This document shows positions 13,606-22,608 of a DNA stretch of 64,000 nt, one piece after another. Below the pieces are notes generated by a model, which saw nothing but the letters and a program-made list of their open reading frames with translations, searched no databases and was not told the DNA's origin. A program made the position numbers and the translations under genes. Within the stretch, counting starts at the first letter, position 1. Each line of letters starts with the position of its first letter. Source of the DNA: M3007 sp031425035 (GTDB lineage: Bacteria > Bacteroidota > Bacteroidia > Chitinophagales > Saprospiraceae); assembly GCA_031425035.1 (NCBI GenBank), contig JANPIN010000061.1, positions 1 through 64,000 on the forward strand. Direction: 5' to 3'.

Positions 13606-16491
13606 GCGCAAGGGAATTTTTACTGTAAAATAATCCGCGCTCTCCTCCACGATGACCGGCCGTTCGCCCAACAGCTGGTACCGCCGCAGCAGACTTTGCA
13701 AACCGAAATGCGTACTGGGTTCCGCCTTTATTTTCTTCTGAATATTGTTCCTCACCACCACGTAATTACCGTTTTCCACGAATATCTCAATCAACAGGGG
13801 CCTGGAAATGGAAATCACATTGTGTTTCACCGCATTTTCCACCAGCATTTGCAAAGCCAGCGGCATCACCAGCCCCGTAAGGCCCTCCAGCCGGTCCACC
13901 AGTTGATACCCCTTTTCGTAGCGTTTTTTCAATAAAAAATCAAAACTCCGCACCAGATCCATTTCTTCCTGCAGGCTGATAAAATCCCGTTCCCGATAGA
14001 CAATAATGCTCCGGTAGAAATCCGATAAATGCTCCACGTACTCGACGGCCACCTGGGGGTTTTCCTCGATGGTGGCGATCAGCGTGTTAAAACTATTGAA
14101 TAAAAAATGCGGGTTGATCTGGCTTTTCAGCGCAGCAAACTGGGACTCCAGCGTCTCGCGTTTGCCCTGGGCTTCCTGCCGCAACCTGTTTTCCCGGTTA
14201 CGGACGACCATAAAGACCAGCCCGGCAATGGCGCTTATACAAAACACCACGAACCACCAGCGCAACCAGAACGGTTTTTCGATGGTAAAGGCCCAGGAAA
14301 CTTCCGGCACGTTCACAAAATTGCCGTGTTCGCTGGTTTGTAAACGAAACCGGTAATGCCCCGGCGGCAGGTTGGGATAGGAAGCCAGTCGGTCTTTCGT
14401 CACCTTCCAGATGGGATCGAAACCTTCCAGCTGGTACCGGTAGCGCACGGCCTCCGGATCAGTGTACCACAGTCCTGTGAAGTTGAAAATGAAGTAGTTA
14501 TCACTGTGGCTGAACGAACTGCGCTCCAGAAAATCAATGGGTTCCAGAAAGACGGACACCGAGGTAATGGCCGGTTGCGGATCGTCCAGGAAAGCCTTGG
14601 TGAAAGCCATAGACCGCACAATGCCCTGCTGGGTGCCGAGCCAGACATTGCCCTGCCGGTCGGTGCACAGGGCATTCAGATTCACCTCGGCGGCCGGCGC
14701 ACCGATCGCCGGACTACAGAAGGTGAAATGGTCCATACGGTCAGGATTCAGGAGGTCGAAACCATCCTCATAGGCCACCACAATTTGTCCGTTCCCATCC
14801 ACGGCGAGGCCGGTCATGTTCAGGCTATGCAGGTGATTGGCCAGGGTAAACTGTTGAAAACCAGTACTATCCAGACAGAATAAACCATCACGGTCGGTAC
14901 TGAACCAGATGCGGCCCCGGTGATCCTCCGTGATGTTGTAAATCGTTTTCAGTTCCACTCCGCCGGCATTGGTATAATGTATCATCCGGCCGTTTTCCAG
15001 CATCGAGAGTCCGCTGCCCTGGGTGCCAAACCACATACGACCCCGGTGATCGGCGAACACCTTGTACACGTTATTCCGGTCCAGTTCGGGTTGTTTGGTA
15101 AAATCCCGACCCCGTAAACCGGTCCGGTCCTGGCTGACCAGCACCCCGCCCAGGGTCGCCAGCCATACCTGACGGCCATTTCCACCGATGGATAAAATGG
15201 TGCCGTTGGTCAGCCCGCTGCTCTCCGTCAGGTGGGCCACGACCTGCCCGTCCGGGTTGACCAGGAACAGGCCGTTGCCAAAGGTGCCCACCCAGAGCAT
15301 GCCGTTTACCGGCGATTCCCAGAGCGCGATCACGTTTTCCTTTTGAGAAAAGACCTGGCGAAATACTCCCTTTTCCCGCAGGAAAAGCCCCTCCTGGGCG
15401 CCCGCCCACAGGCGATCCTGCCGGTCGGCCCAGACGGCCTGGGTGCTGCGGAAAGGCGTCGGCAACTGCCCGAAACGCACATTCGCCGAGAATAGCTGGC
15501 CTTTATCATTGACCGACCAGAGCAAACCTTCGCGGTCGCTGCATAGGGCCTGCATGTTTGACTGGCGCAGCGGGTGTTCGGCCGGCAGCGGTTGTAAGGC
15601 GCCGGTACTCACTTCCAGGTGGATCAGGCCATTGGTTTCGGTGCCCGCCCAGAGTTCGCGGTCACCGAACAGGGCCATGCTGGTGACCGGTCCGAAGGTC
15701 CAGTCGGGGGTGTGGAGCACGCAGCGTTTGGTCGGTAGTTCGTAATGGCAAATGCCGTTGTCATGCGTACCGATCCACATGCCGCCGGCTGCATCCGGCA
15801 GCAGGGCGGTAATGATCTCATCGGGCAGGCCATCGGCGGTACGCAGGTTTTGGACTTTCTTCTCCCCGGGTGCGGGCATGGCGCAGAGGCTGATACCGGC
15901 ATCCGTAGCTGCCCAGATGCGCCCCGCCTGATCGCTGACCAGGGTGTAAATTTCATCGCCCAGCAAACCGTCGTCGGCCTGGTCGAACTGGTACAGGCGG
16001 TTGTTTTTCCATACATACAGGCCCTCGCCGTAGGTGCTGAACCAGCGTGCACCCGTACGATCTTCGGCAAAGGCAGTGATCGGAAATTTGGGCAGACCTT
16101 CTTCGGGTTGCCAGAGTAGTAGTTGCGGCGTATACTTTTTATCCTGCTCCATATTGCCAGTCGGTGCGGGTTGAATACTGCCGTCGATGGCCAGCGAAGC
16201 AATAATGCCCGTCTTGAAACCCACCCACAGGCGGCCGGCCGACTCGAATAAGGCGGTTACGGCGCCCGCTTGTATGCTGTCCGGCAGGTCGATGGGGTGA
16301 TAGACCAAACCATCGTACCGATAGACTGTGCCTTGTTTGGTGCCGCACCACAACCAGCCCCGGCTATCCTGAAAAACCGTGTTGAAGCGCACATTGCCCA
16401 GATCTTTGGCCGGGTGTGCGCGCTGTTCGGGCATTTGGGCCATGGCGGGCCCGCATAGAAATAGCAGCAGGTAGAGTAGATTTTTTACCAT
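13564..16491 (-). CDS. Reg_prop/Y_Y_Y sensor histidine kinase, LytS-type
   Basis: 975 residues. A signal peptide (1-18, ending AMA) precedes about 14 two-component-regulator propeller blades (recurrent D-R-x-G-x-x-W words such as DSRGWLWCGT, DRTGARWFST, DHRGRMWFGT), a periplasmic beta-propeller sensor. A Y_Y_Y domain (about 650-730, RYRYQLEGFDPIW ... LPPGHYRFRL) and one transmembrane helix (WWFVVFCISAIAGLVFMVV) follow. The cytoplasmic His_kinase domain has phospho-acceptor His795 in NPHFLFNSFN and an N-box in MLVENAVKHN. There is no receiver domain; the LytTR regulator downstream is the obvious partner. The last about ten residues (ERIKRIKQI) and the stop are encoded by the repeat array, so the natural C-terminus was probably replaced or extended. 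Confidence 0.93.
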   Translation of the reverse strand: MVKNLLYLLLFLCGPAMAQMPEQRAHPAKDLGNVRFNTVFQDSRGWLWCGTKQGTVYRYDGLVYHPIDLPDSIQAGAVTALFESAGRLWVGFKTGIIASLAIDGSIQPAPTGNMEQDKKYTPQLLLWQPEEGLPKFPITAFAEDRTGARWFSTYGEGLYVWKNNRLYQFDQADDGLLGDEIYTLVSDQAGRIWAATDAGISLCAMPAPGEKKVQNLRTADGLPDEIITALLPDAAGGMWIGTHDNGICHYELPTKRCVLHTPDWTFGPVTSMALFGDRELWAGTETNGLIHLEVSTGALQPLPAEHPLRQSNMQALCSDREGLLWSVNDKGQLFSANVRFGQLPTPFRSTQAVWADRQDRLWAGAQEGLFLREKGVFRQVFSQKENVIALWESPVNGMLWVGTFGNGLFLVNPDGQVVAHLTESSGLTNGTILSIGGNGRQVWLATLGGVLVSQDRTGLRGRDFTKQPELDRNNVYKVFADHRGRMWFGTQGSGLSMLENGRMIHYTNAGGVELKTIYNITEDHRGRIWFSTDRDGLFCLDSTGFQQFTLANHLHSLNMTGLAVDGNGQIVVAYEDGFDLLNPDRMDHFTFCSPAIGAPAAEVNLNALCTDRQGNVWLGTQQGIVRSMAFTKAFLDDPQPAITSVSVFLEPIDFLERSSFSHSDNYFIFNFTGLWYTDPEAVRYRYQLEGFDPIWKVTKDRLASYPNLPPGHYRFRLQTSEHGNFVNVPEVSWAFTIEKPFWLRWWFVVFCISAIAGLVFMVVRNRENRLRQEAQGKRETLESQFAALKSQINPHFLFNSFNTLIATIEENPQVAVEYVEHLSDFYRSIIVYRERDFISLQEEMDLVRSFDFLLKKRYEKGYQLVDRLEGLTGLVMPLALQMLVENAVKHNVISISRPLLIEIFVENGNYVVVRNNIQKKIKAEPSTHFGLQSLLRRYQLLGERPVIVEESADYFTVKIPLRDGIEERIKRIKQI

Positions 16492-16499
16492 GATCGCTC

Positions 16500-17117
16500 T
16501 TAACCGGCCTTTAGTTCAGCCTCCACCGTTATGGCAATTTCCTCGGCAATTTTCTGATGGACCACCCTGGGAATGTTGATGTTATGATCACTTAGTTTTA
16601 CCGTAAAAGTAGAACGTACTGTCGATTTGCCATTTTTAACCAGCAACTGGCTGTTGAGTATGCGTTCCTGCTCGACGCCATGGATGAGTAGTTTGCCTTT
16701 GGCCCGCACGTTGTAGGTGCCTTCTTGCTGAAAATCAATTTTTTCAATGATTTTACCCTGAAAAACCGCCTTGGGAAATTCATCGGTTTCCAGGTAATTC
16801 TCTTTGAAATGTTCGCGCTGCAGAGCGGAGTTAAAACCCTCGAAGGTATGTAACTCCACGGCCCAGGCGAAGGTCTGTTTGGCCGGGTCGATCACGCCAT
16901 GTAGTTTGGCGCTTTTCGCCTGAATGATCTCCAGAGTAGCATCCGATTTAAAATTTACCTTGCCATTATCACAGTGCAACAGCCCGTCGGAGGGATAAAC
17001 GATCGGTTCGTTAATCGAAATAGCACCGGGGGAGGGGAGGGTGAGCATGCCAAAAGGCAGCAGTCCGGTCAGGCCGACGCCCAGTAATTGTAAACAGCGT
17101 TTGGGTTGCAGTTTCAT
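16500..17117 (-). CDS. YceI family protein
   Basis: About 205 residues from ATG 17117. An N-terminal hydrophobic leader (LLGVGLTGLLPFGML) precedes a YceI lipocalin-like domain: KVNFKSDATLEIIQAKS, a VELHTFEGFNSALQREHFKENYLETDEFPKAVFQG core, and KLLIHGVEQERI. YceI proteins bind long-chain amphiphiles such as isoprenoids in the periplasm. It ends 8 nt before the kinase ATG region on the same strand, so it may be cotranscribed with the two-component genes. Confidence 0.85.
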   Translation of the reverse strand: MKLQPKRCLQLLGVGLTGLLPFGMLTLPSPGAISINEPIVYPSDGLLHCDNGKVNFKSDATLEIIQAKSAKLHGVIDPAKQTFAWAVELHTFEGFNSALQREHFKENYLETDEFPKAVFQGKIIEKIDFQQEGTYNVRAKGKLLIHGVEQERILNSQLLVKNGKSTVRSTFTVKLSDHNINIPRVVHQKIAEEIAITVEAELKAG

Positions 17118-17190
17118 AGTTCCTAAATTTCCAACCGGAAATTTAGTTTTAAACGGCAGGAACCGCAAAATTTGTCTGCTGAACGGGTAT

Positions 17191-18102
17191 TTATCCTATC
17201 TGAAACGTGCGCATGCTGATCCCACCGAACGTCACTTCCTCGTAGGTCTGCCGGATATCCTCCTTCGCGTCGGCCAGGCCCAGGGAATATAGCAGCGGTA
17301 CGTAGTGATCCACGGTTGGTACGGAAAGTTTGCCGGAGGTACCCGCCAGTTCGTAGTTGGTCAGGCTTTGGAAGTCGCGCTGCTGGATTTTACTCAGTGT
17401 CCATTGGTCAAATTCCGTGGCCCAGTCGAAGGGGCGCGAATCGTTGCTTTGAAAACGGGGGACACTCAGGCGCAGGTTATGCACGATGTTCCCGCTGCCG
17501 ATGATGAGTACCCCCTTCTCACGCAAAGAGCGCAGTTCTTTGGCCAGTTCCAGGTGATATTGCAGTGGCCGGTGGTAGTCGATGCTCATCTGGAAAACCG
17601 GAATATCGGCTTCCGGGAACAGGTGGTGCAGGATGGTCCAGGCGCCGTGATCGAGGCCCCAGTCATCCGATTCATGCAGAAAGGCGCTGAGTTTGGCGGT
17701 TTGTTTAGCCACATCGGGAGCACCCGGCGCCGGGTACTGCATGTCGAACAGGGGTTGCGGAAAACCGCCGAAATCATGGATGGTCTCCGGTTTGGGGCTG
17801 ATGTTGACATAACTTCCCTGCGTCAGCCAGTGGGCCGAAACGACCAGAATAGCGCTCGGTTGATGTTTCTCGCGCAGTGTTTTGCCCATGCTGGACAGAC
17901 TACGGGTAAATGGATTGTCCTCCAGCGCATTCATCGGACTGCCGTGGCCGACGAACAGCACCGGCATCTTATCGGAAGCGGGCAGGGCATCGCTGATTTG
18001 CGGAAAATCGGAAAGTTTCATGTGTCGGCTAAGCAGGGGCCAGAAGGCCAGATGTTTGAGAAAGGAGAGACGATCCAAAAGTCGAAATTTTAGATGTTGC
18101 AA
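17191..18102 (-). CDS. 4,5-DOPA dioxygenase-like extradiol enzyme (YgiD/LigB type)
   Basis: Up to 303 residues; the called start is TTG at 18102, with an in-frame ATG at 18021. I kept the longer form because homologues carry a leader like the RLSFLKHLAFWPLL segment, but a TTG at codon 9 is also possible. Non-haem metal ligands are visible in VGHGSPMNAL, VVSAHWLTQG and GLDHGAWTILHH, and GSGNIVHNLR follows. The family opens catechol rings with O2 using Zn/Fe; the physiological substrate here is not known. Convergent genes are not involved and a divergent OmpA gene begins 154 bp away. Confidence 0.85.
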   Translation of the reverse strand: MQHLKFRLLDRLSFLKHLAFWPLLSRHMKLSDFPQISDALPASDKMPVLFVGHGSPMNALEDNPFTRSLSSMGKTLREKHQPSAILVVSAHWLTQGSYVNISPKPETIHDFGGFPQPLFDMQYPAPGAPDVAKQTAKLSAFLHESDDWGLDHGAWTILHHLFPEADIPVFQMSIDYHRPLQYHLELAKELRSLREKGVLIIGSGNIVHNLRLSVPRFQSNDSRPFDWATEFDQWTLSKIQQRDFQSLTNYELAGTSGKLSVPTVDHYVPLLYSLGLADAKEDIRQTYEEVTFGGISMRTFQIG

Positions 18103-18256
18103 TCTTTAGTTTTACAACAACGAGTGTAAAGCAGGGTTTTGGTAAATGGAAATAAAGCCGGTAATTATGTTCTTTTTCGGGTGGTTTTGCAACCCCTGCA
18201 CCAAAAGAGGTGTCGATTGCATCTGTTCAGCCATAATAAGCACTCAAACCATTCCT

Positions 18257-19417
18257 ATGACTATTTCCACCTTCCTCCGTTTCCTGTGCGGTTTGCTGGC
18301 CATACTGTGTTTACAAACCCCTGGTTTTTCGCAGCCTGCTCATCGTTCTCCCCTGATCATCGTTACCGACGAAAGCTGGGAAGTGAGCGGCGCGCCCACT
18401 AAGTTCGGGGAATATCCACGCTCCGCCGAGCAGTTACCCGGCGCCACCGGACCGCTACCGGGGGGCACGTATTCCGGCGTAAATGCGGCCTTTTTTGGTC
18501 CTTCGCAAATTATCGCCGGCACAGTGCCCATCTGGCGCAGCCGCGTGGCCAAAGACAGCTGGGAAGCCTATACTTTTCGCAAGGTCGTCCCGCTGGAGGC
18601 CCTCCCGATCCGCAGCGCTATGCTGGAGATCAACTGTGACGACGCAGCGCGGGTGTACATCAATCAGCGCCTGGTCAATCCGGAACATCGTTCGGCGCGC
18701 TTTAAAAATGAAAGGGAAGATAATGCCCTGTTTCGCGACCTCACGGCCTGCCTGTACAGCGAGGTGAAGACCTATGACGTGGGTTCTTATTTTTTCACCA
18801 ACACCGCCAACGTCATCATCGTCGAAGTGGCCAACCAGCCCTACGGCGATAACCACGCTTACCTCAGTGCCCGGCTGCGCATCGAATTTGACCCGCTGCC
18901 GGAATCGCCGAAAGTGGTTGCACCGGTGCGAACCCCGGCCAGAACTTTGCCGCCTAAACCCAAACCCGCGCATCCTGTGGCAACGACGAGTAAACCCACT
19001 CCGGCGCCCATTATTCAGCCAAACACCGTGTTTCAATCGGGCAGTAAAGTAAATGTGGACAAACTACAGGTTGGCAGCGTGCTCGAACTGGGCAATGTAT
19101 ATTTCAAAGCGAATGCCTATCAGCTGGATTCGCTGACCAACCAGACCTTGCAGGCTTTGGTCAGCCTGCTACAAACCAACCCAACTATAGAGATCGAGAT
19201 CGGCGGGCATACGAACCTGCTACCCGAAACGAACTTCGCGAACAAACTATCCGAAAACCGGGCCCATACGGTGGCGACGTATTTGACCGACCGGGGCATT
19301 GCCGCCCAGCGTATTCGCTATAAAGGGTATGGAAAAACACAACCGAAGAAGCTGGTTACTTCGGCGGAAGCGAACCGGCAGAATCAACGGGTGGAGGTGA
19401 AAATTCTGGCGAAATAG
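18257..19417 (+). CDS. OmpA-family outer-membrane lipid/peptidoglycan-binding protein
   Basis: 386 residues from ATG 18257, which gives a clean signal peptide (about 1-26, ending PGFSQ). The upstream in-frame start at 18146 would add a Cys-rich 37 residues and is rejected. A beta-rich N-terminal domain (DAARVYINQRLVNPE, as in F5/8-like or PA14-like modules) is followed by a Pro/Lys/Thr-rich linker (about 255-295). The OmpA C-terminal domain (about 310-386) has LGNVYFKANAYQLD, IEIGGHTN, LSENRAHTVATYLTDRGI and NRQNQRVEVKI. It probably ties the outer membrane to peptidoglycan. Confidence 0.88.
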   Translation: MTISTFLRFLCGLLAILCLQTPGFSQPAHRSPLIIVTDESWEVSGAPTKFGEYPRSAEQLPGATGPLPGGTYSGVNAAFFGPSQIIAGTVPIWRSRVAKDSWEAYTFRKVVPLEALPIRSAMLEINCDDAARVYINQRLVNPEHRSARFKNEREDNALFRDLTACLYSEVKTYDVGSYFFTNTANVIIVEVANQPYGDNHAYLSARLRIEFDPLPESPKVVAPVRTPARTLPPKPKPAHPVATTSKPTPAPIIQPNTVFQSGSKVNVDKLQVGSVLELGNVYFKANAYQLDSLTNQTLQALVSLLQTNPTIEIEIGGHTNLLPETNFANKLSENRAHTVATYLTDRGIAAQRIRYKGYGKTQPKKLVTSAEANRQNQRVEVKILAK

Positions 19418-19475
19418 ATAATGCACTATAACGTCGAAATGGAAGCCAAGCACTGGCGGGATCTGGGGCGCTGAA

Positions 19476-20798
19476 TTACTTCCGCTTGCTCCCTTTTTTG
19501 ATGGGCTTGCTATACTTCTTTTCCCGCAGGAACTTGGTCTTGTTGCCCAGGTTCACCTTCTTGTTTTTGTCTTTCTTTTCATGAAAAGCGCCCGTCCGCA
19601 CGGGTGGTGCGGCGAGGTAATTTTTCTCCGGCCCGGGATGTTTTTCTTCCTCGGTTAACTGGTCGGAAATATGCACCTGTTCCGGTAAGGGCAGCAGCGG
19701 AATTTCCTTTTCCATCAGCGCCACGATGGCCTCGCGGTTTGCTTCTTCCACTTCCGCAGTCATTAATAAGGCGGCGCCAATACTGTCGGCCCGGCCGGTA
19801 CGCCCGATGCGGTGGATATAGGTTTCCGGGTCGCTCGGAGTATCCACGTTGATGACGTGGGTCACGTCGGTCACGTCGAGGCCGCGGGCCAGCAGGTCGG
19901 TGGTGACCAGACCGCGATGGGTACCCGCTTCGAATTCGCGCACGGCGTTGTTGCGGTAGTTCTGCGACTTATTGGAGTGAATAATTTCGAACTGTTCGGG
20001 AAAACGCCCCTGCAGGTGTTCATGGATGCGATCCGCCATTTTTTTGGAAGCGCCGAAAATGAGCACTTTTTCCATGGTCTGATCCGTGGCCAGCAGGTGG
20101 GTGAGCAGATTGAGTTTGGTGTAAAAATTGGGCACTTTATACGAACTCTGGATGATGCTGGCCAGGGGCGTACCGGCCCGCATGACTTCGATGGTCACCG
20201 GCGTGTTGAAAAACGTGGCGATCATGTCGTCAATTTCTTCCGGCAGGGTGGCTGAAAACATCAGGTTCTGACGTTTTTTAGGCAGCAGGTCGAGCAGGTT
20301 GGTGAGTTGCGTACGGAAGCCCAGGTTGAGCATTTCATCCACTTCATCAATGACTAACTGGCGTACGTATTTCAGGCTGAGGGCGCCGCTGAGGGCGAGG
20401 TCGACCAGTCGGCCGGGGGTAGCGACCAGGAAATCGAGTCCCTGGATCACCGCCAGTTTCTGGGTATTGATATTGGTGCCGCCATAGACGCCTTCCACGC
20501 GCACCGTCATGTAAGTGGTCAGTTTTTTGATCTCGCCGACCAGCTGGATCACCAGTTCGCGGGTGGGTACGACGATAAGGACCCGCGGTTCGCGTTGTTT
20601 GGTAAAAGTCATTTGCCGCAGTAGAGGCAGCAGATAAGCGAAAGTTTTGCCCGTACCGGTTTGCGCTATACCGACCACGTCGCGGCCCGACATGACCACT
20701 GAAAATACCCGCTCCTGAATGGGCGTGGGCTCTTTAAAGCCCAGATCGTACAAGGCATCCAGTAAAGCGGTACTCAGATTCAGATTTTCAAAACTCAT
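19476..20798 (-). CDS. DEAD-box ATP-dependent RNA helicase
   Basis: About 440 residues. Motifs in order: Q motif (FKEPTPIQ), Walker A AQTGTGKT, VPTRELV, TPGRL, motif II VIDEVDEM (D-E-V-D rather than D-E-A-D), motif III SAT, RGLDV and HRIGRTGRA. The C-terminal tail is Lys-rich (KKDKNKKVNLGNKTKF), typical of RNA-binding extensions in RhlE/CshA-like helicases of Bacteroidota. It acts in RNA remodelling or ribosome assembly. The start is ATG 20798 (MSFENLNLS), preferred over 20819 because the family begins there. Confidence 0.95.
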   Translation of the reverse strand: MSFENLNLSTALLDALYDLGFKEPTPIQERVFSVVMSGRDVVGIAQTGTGKTFAYLLPLLRQMTFTKQREPRVLIVVPTRELVIQLVGEIKKLTTYMTVRVEGVYGGTNINTQKLAVIQGLDFLVATPGRLVDLALSGALSLKYVRQLVIDEVDEMLNLGFRTQLTNLLDLLPKKRQNLMFSATLPEEIDDMIATFFNTPVTIEVMRAGTPLASIIQSSYKVPNFYTKLNLLTHLLATDQTMEKVLIFGASKKMADRIHEHLQGRFPEQFEIIHSNKSQNYRNNAVREFEAGTHRGLVTTDLLARGLDVTDVTHVINVDTPSDPETYIHRIGRTGRADSIGAALLMTAEVEEANREAIVALMEKEIPLLPLPEQVHISDQLTEEEKHPGPEKNYLAAPPVRTGAFHEKKDKNKKVNLGNKTKFLREKKYSKPIKKGSKRK

Positions 20799-20871
20799 AG
20801 CGGTGGTGCTGATTGGCAAGGCAGTGGCTTGGCCGGCTGGACGTTGCGTCCTTTCCGAATTTCCACGGATA

Positions 20872-20921
20872 TAAAAAAAACACCTGCAAGTCCCGGTAGG
20901 GAAGCCGGCATTTGCAGGTGC
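20872..20921 (-). terminator. intrinsic terminator of histone H1-like gene
   Basis: On the minus strand CACCTGCAAATGCCGG pairs with CCGGGACTTGCAGGTG and is followed by eight T. It lies 22 nt after the stop at 20943 and before the helicase start. Confidence 0.85.
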
Positions 20922-20942
20922 AATAGATCTTTAATGCAGGGT

Positions 20943-21131
20943 TTACTTCTCCGTTTTGCGGCTGTTTTTGGTTTCCAGCACTTCTTTACGAAGTTCCTGT
21001 GCAAGGTCTTTCAACTCCTGCATGGCTTTTCTAACCCGGCCGCCGGCAGCGTTGTTGCCGTCATTGAATTTCGTGACTTCGGCTTCGGTTTCGGCCACTT
21101 TTTGTTTGATGGTTTCAAAAATCTTACTCAT
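20943..21131 (-). CDS. histone H1-like DNA-binding protein
   Basis: 62 residues, rich in Lys and helical throughout. It matches the Bacteroidota histone H1-like pattern: an N-terminal Glu/Lys helix (IKQKVAETEAEVTKFND), GNNAAGGRVRKAMQELK at about 24-41, and a Lys/Glu tail. Such proteins are small nucleoid-associated proteins. It stands alone between a good promoter and an intrinsic terminator, so it is probably a highly expressed single-gene unit. Confidence 0.85.
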   Translation of the reverse strand: MSKIFETIKQKVAETEAEVTKFNDGNNAAGGRVRKAMQELKDLAQELRKEVLETKNSRKTEK

Positions 21132-21163
21132 GGTACGGTTTGAAAAGTGAGCAAATAAAGCCC

Positions 21164-21192
21164 CAAATGTACGGGTTTATCTGAATAATCAA
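21164..21192 (-). promoter_or_regulatory. Bacteroidota-type promoter for histone H1-like gene
   Basis: On the minus strand TTG (190-192 of this kilobase), an 18-nt spacer, then TACATTTG (164-171) fit the TTG-N17-20-TAnnTTTG consensus. It sits about 33 nt before the ATG at 21131. Confidence 0.6.
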
Positions 21193-21321
21193 CTTTTTTG
21201 CCTTTGCTGAATGATACAGGCTTTCAAAAAAACTTGACTGCTCATACAACGCATGGCTCCCTGCCCGGACTCTTTGTTTATAATTACGACGATAAACCAC
21301 TTTTCAGCTTCCTTTTTTTCG

Positions 21322-21843
21322 ATGTCAGAACGCGAGCTCATCCAAGGTTGTATAGCGCAGCAGCGACTTGCGCAGCACGCGTTGTACGAACAGTATAAAC
21401 GGGCCATGTACACCCTGGCCTGGCGGGTTACCAATGACTGGGAACTGGCTGCCGAAGTGATTCAGGACGCTTTTCTACTGGTTTTTCACCATATAGAGGA
21501 TTTTCAGGGCCGCAGTACGCTTGGAGCCTGGATAAAAACGATTGTGGTCCGTACGGCCATTCGTAAAGCGAAATACCGGCCCGCAGCTTTTGAGGAACTC
21601 GATTATCGCCACGAAAATGAAACGATCGACTGGGGAAACCAACTGGATACGGAGTATTTGGAATTAGCGATCCAGGCGCTGCCGGAGGGTTATCGCGCCG
21701 TATTTGTCCTCGCCGAAGTGGAAGGATTTAGTCATAAAGAGATTGGCAGTATGCTCGATATTTCGGAAGGCACCTCGAAATCACAGTTATTCTATGCTAA
21801 AAAACGACTGCGAGAAAGGTTGAAAGAGGGTTTGAAGGTTTGA
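21322..21843 (+). CDS. ECF-type sigma-70 factor
   Basis: 173 residues from ATG 21322 (MSERELI). Region 2 is at about 20-85 (ALYEQYKRAMYTLAWRVTND ... EVIQDAFLLVFHHIEDF). Region 4 is at about 115-165 (LPEGYRAVFVLAEVEGFSHKEIGSMLDISEGTSKSQLFYAKKRLR). It directs RNA polymerase to a small regulon, probably including the genes downstream. The last codons (EGLKV and stop) are written in the GGTTTG words of the array that follows, so the C-terminus has been shaped by the repeat. Confidence 0.94.
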   Translation: MSERELIQGCIAQQRLAQHALYEQYKRAMYTLAWRVTNDWELAAEVIQDAFLLVFHHIEDFQGRSTLGAWIKTIVVRTAIRKAKYRPAAFEELDYRHENETIDWGNQLDTEYLELAIQALPEGYRAVFVLAEVEGFSHKEIGSMLDISEGTSKSQLFYAKKRLRERLKEGLKV

Positions 21844-21968
21844 GGGTTTGGTTTGTTGGTTTGATGGTTTGTTTGAGGGGGTAAGGACGATTATCAGAAC
21901 CAGCCAAACCTCCTAATCCCTAAACATCCAAACCAACAAACCCTCCAAACCAACAAACCAACAAACCC
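21826..21968. repeat. palindromic word array, family D (GGTTTGTT)
   Basis: The left arm (about 21826-21882) is a chain of GGTTTGA/GGTTTGTT words. The right arm (about 21903-21966) is a chain of CCAAACCAACAAACC words, its complement, with a loop of about 20 nt. It lies between the sigma gene and the putative anti-sigma gene on the same strand. The sigma stop codon is inside the left arm and the next ATG (21976) is 10 nt after the right arm. Confidence 0.88.
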
Positions 21969-21975
21969 ACTCTTC

Positions 21976-22575
21976 ATGAATGAATTAAATAAAAATACGC
22001 TAGTGGCGGCGATTTCCCGCTTACCGGTTTACGAACCGCCGGGGCAGATGTGGGGAAGCCTCGATGCGGCGCTGGAAGCCAATAGCCGGCTGGCGGAAAT
22101 CGTTCGGCAATTGCCCACGCAGCAACCACCGGCCGATATCTGGCAGCATATTCAGGAAAAACTGCCCCCTGCCCGGCCCCGCACCCGCCGCCTGTCCATG
22201 TGGTCACGGTATGCGGTGGCGGCCATGATCGCCTTTCTCTTCGGCGCCTGGTGGTTACTCAGGCCGGGAACGGTGGCACAGGAGCAGGTGGTCATTACCC
22301 AGGAAAAAATGGATTCCGAGGTGACGGCGGCCATCCAGGAAAACGATGATGTTGCCTTTGAACAAGTCCAACACCTCTGCTCGACCGGTGCGCCGGTTTG
22401 CACACAGCCGGAATTTTTGACGCTTAAATCTGAACTGGACGAACTCACCGCCGCTAAAGAAGAGCTGCATACGGCACTCGGTCAGTATGGCGACGATCCC
22501 CAACTCGCTGCACAACTGGTCCAGATCGAACTCGCCAGAACGCAATTATTACAGGAAATGATCCAGATGATCTGA
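21976..22575 (+). CDS. putative anti-sigma factor, single-pass membrane protein
   Basis: 199 residues: a cytoplasmic N-terminal part with a duplicated motif (PPGQMWGSLDAALE at about 21 and PPADIWQHIQEKL at about 51), one transmembrane helix at about 78-95 (YAVAAMIAFLFGAWWLL), and a periplasmic helical C-terminal domain. Position directly after an ECF sigma gene and this topology suggest an anti-sigma factor. No zinc-finger anti-sigma signature is present, so the call rests on context. Confidence 0.7.
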   Translation: MNELNKNTLVAAISRLPVYEPPGQMWGSLDAALEANSRLAEIVRQLPTQQPPADIWQHIQEKLPPARPRTRRLSMWSRYAVAAMIAFLFGAWWLLRPGTVAQEQVVITQEKMDSEVTAAIQENDDVAFEQVQHLCSTGAPVCTQPEFLTLKSELDELTAAKEELHTALGQYGDDPQLAAQLVQIELARTQLLQEMIQMI

Positions 22576-22608
22576 TTATTTACCCTAACTGGTAGCTTAA
22601 CATCCAAC

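Noticed and set aside
18146..18256. N-terminal extension of the OmpA-family protein
   Set aside because: Cys-rich and unlike family N-termini; starting at 18257 gives a clean signal peptide.
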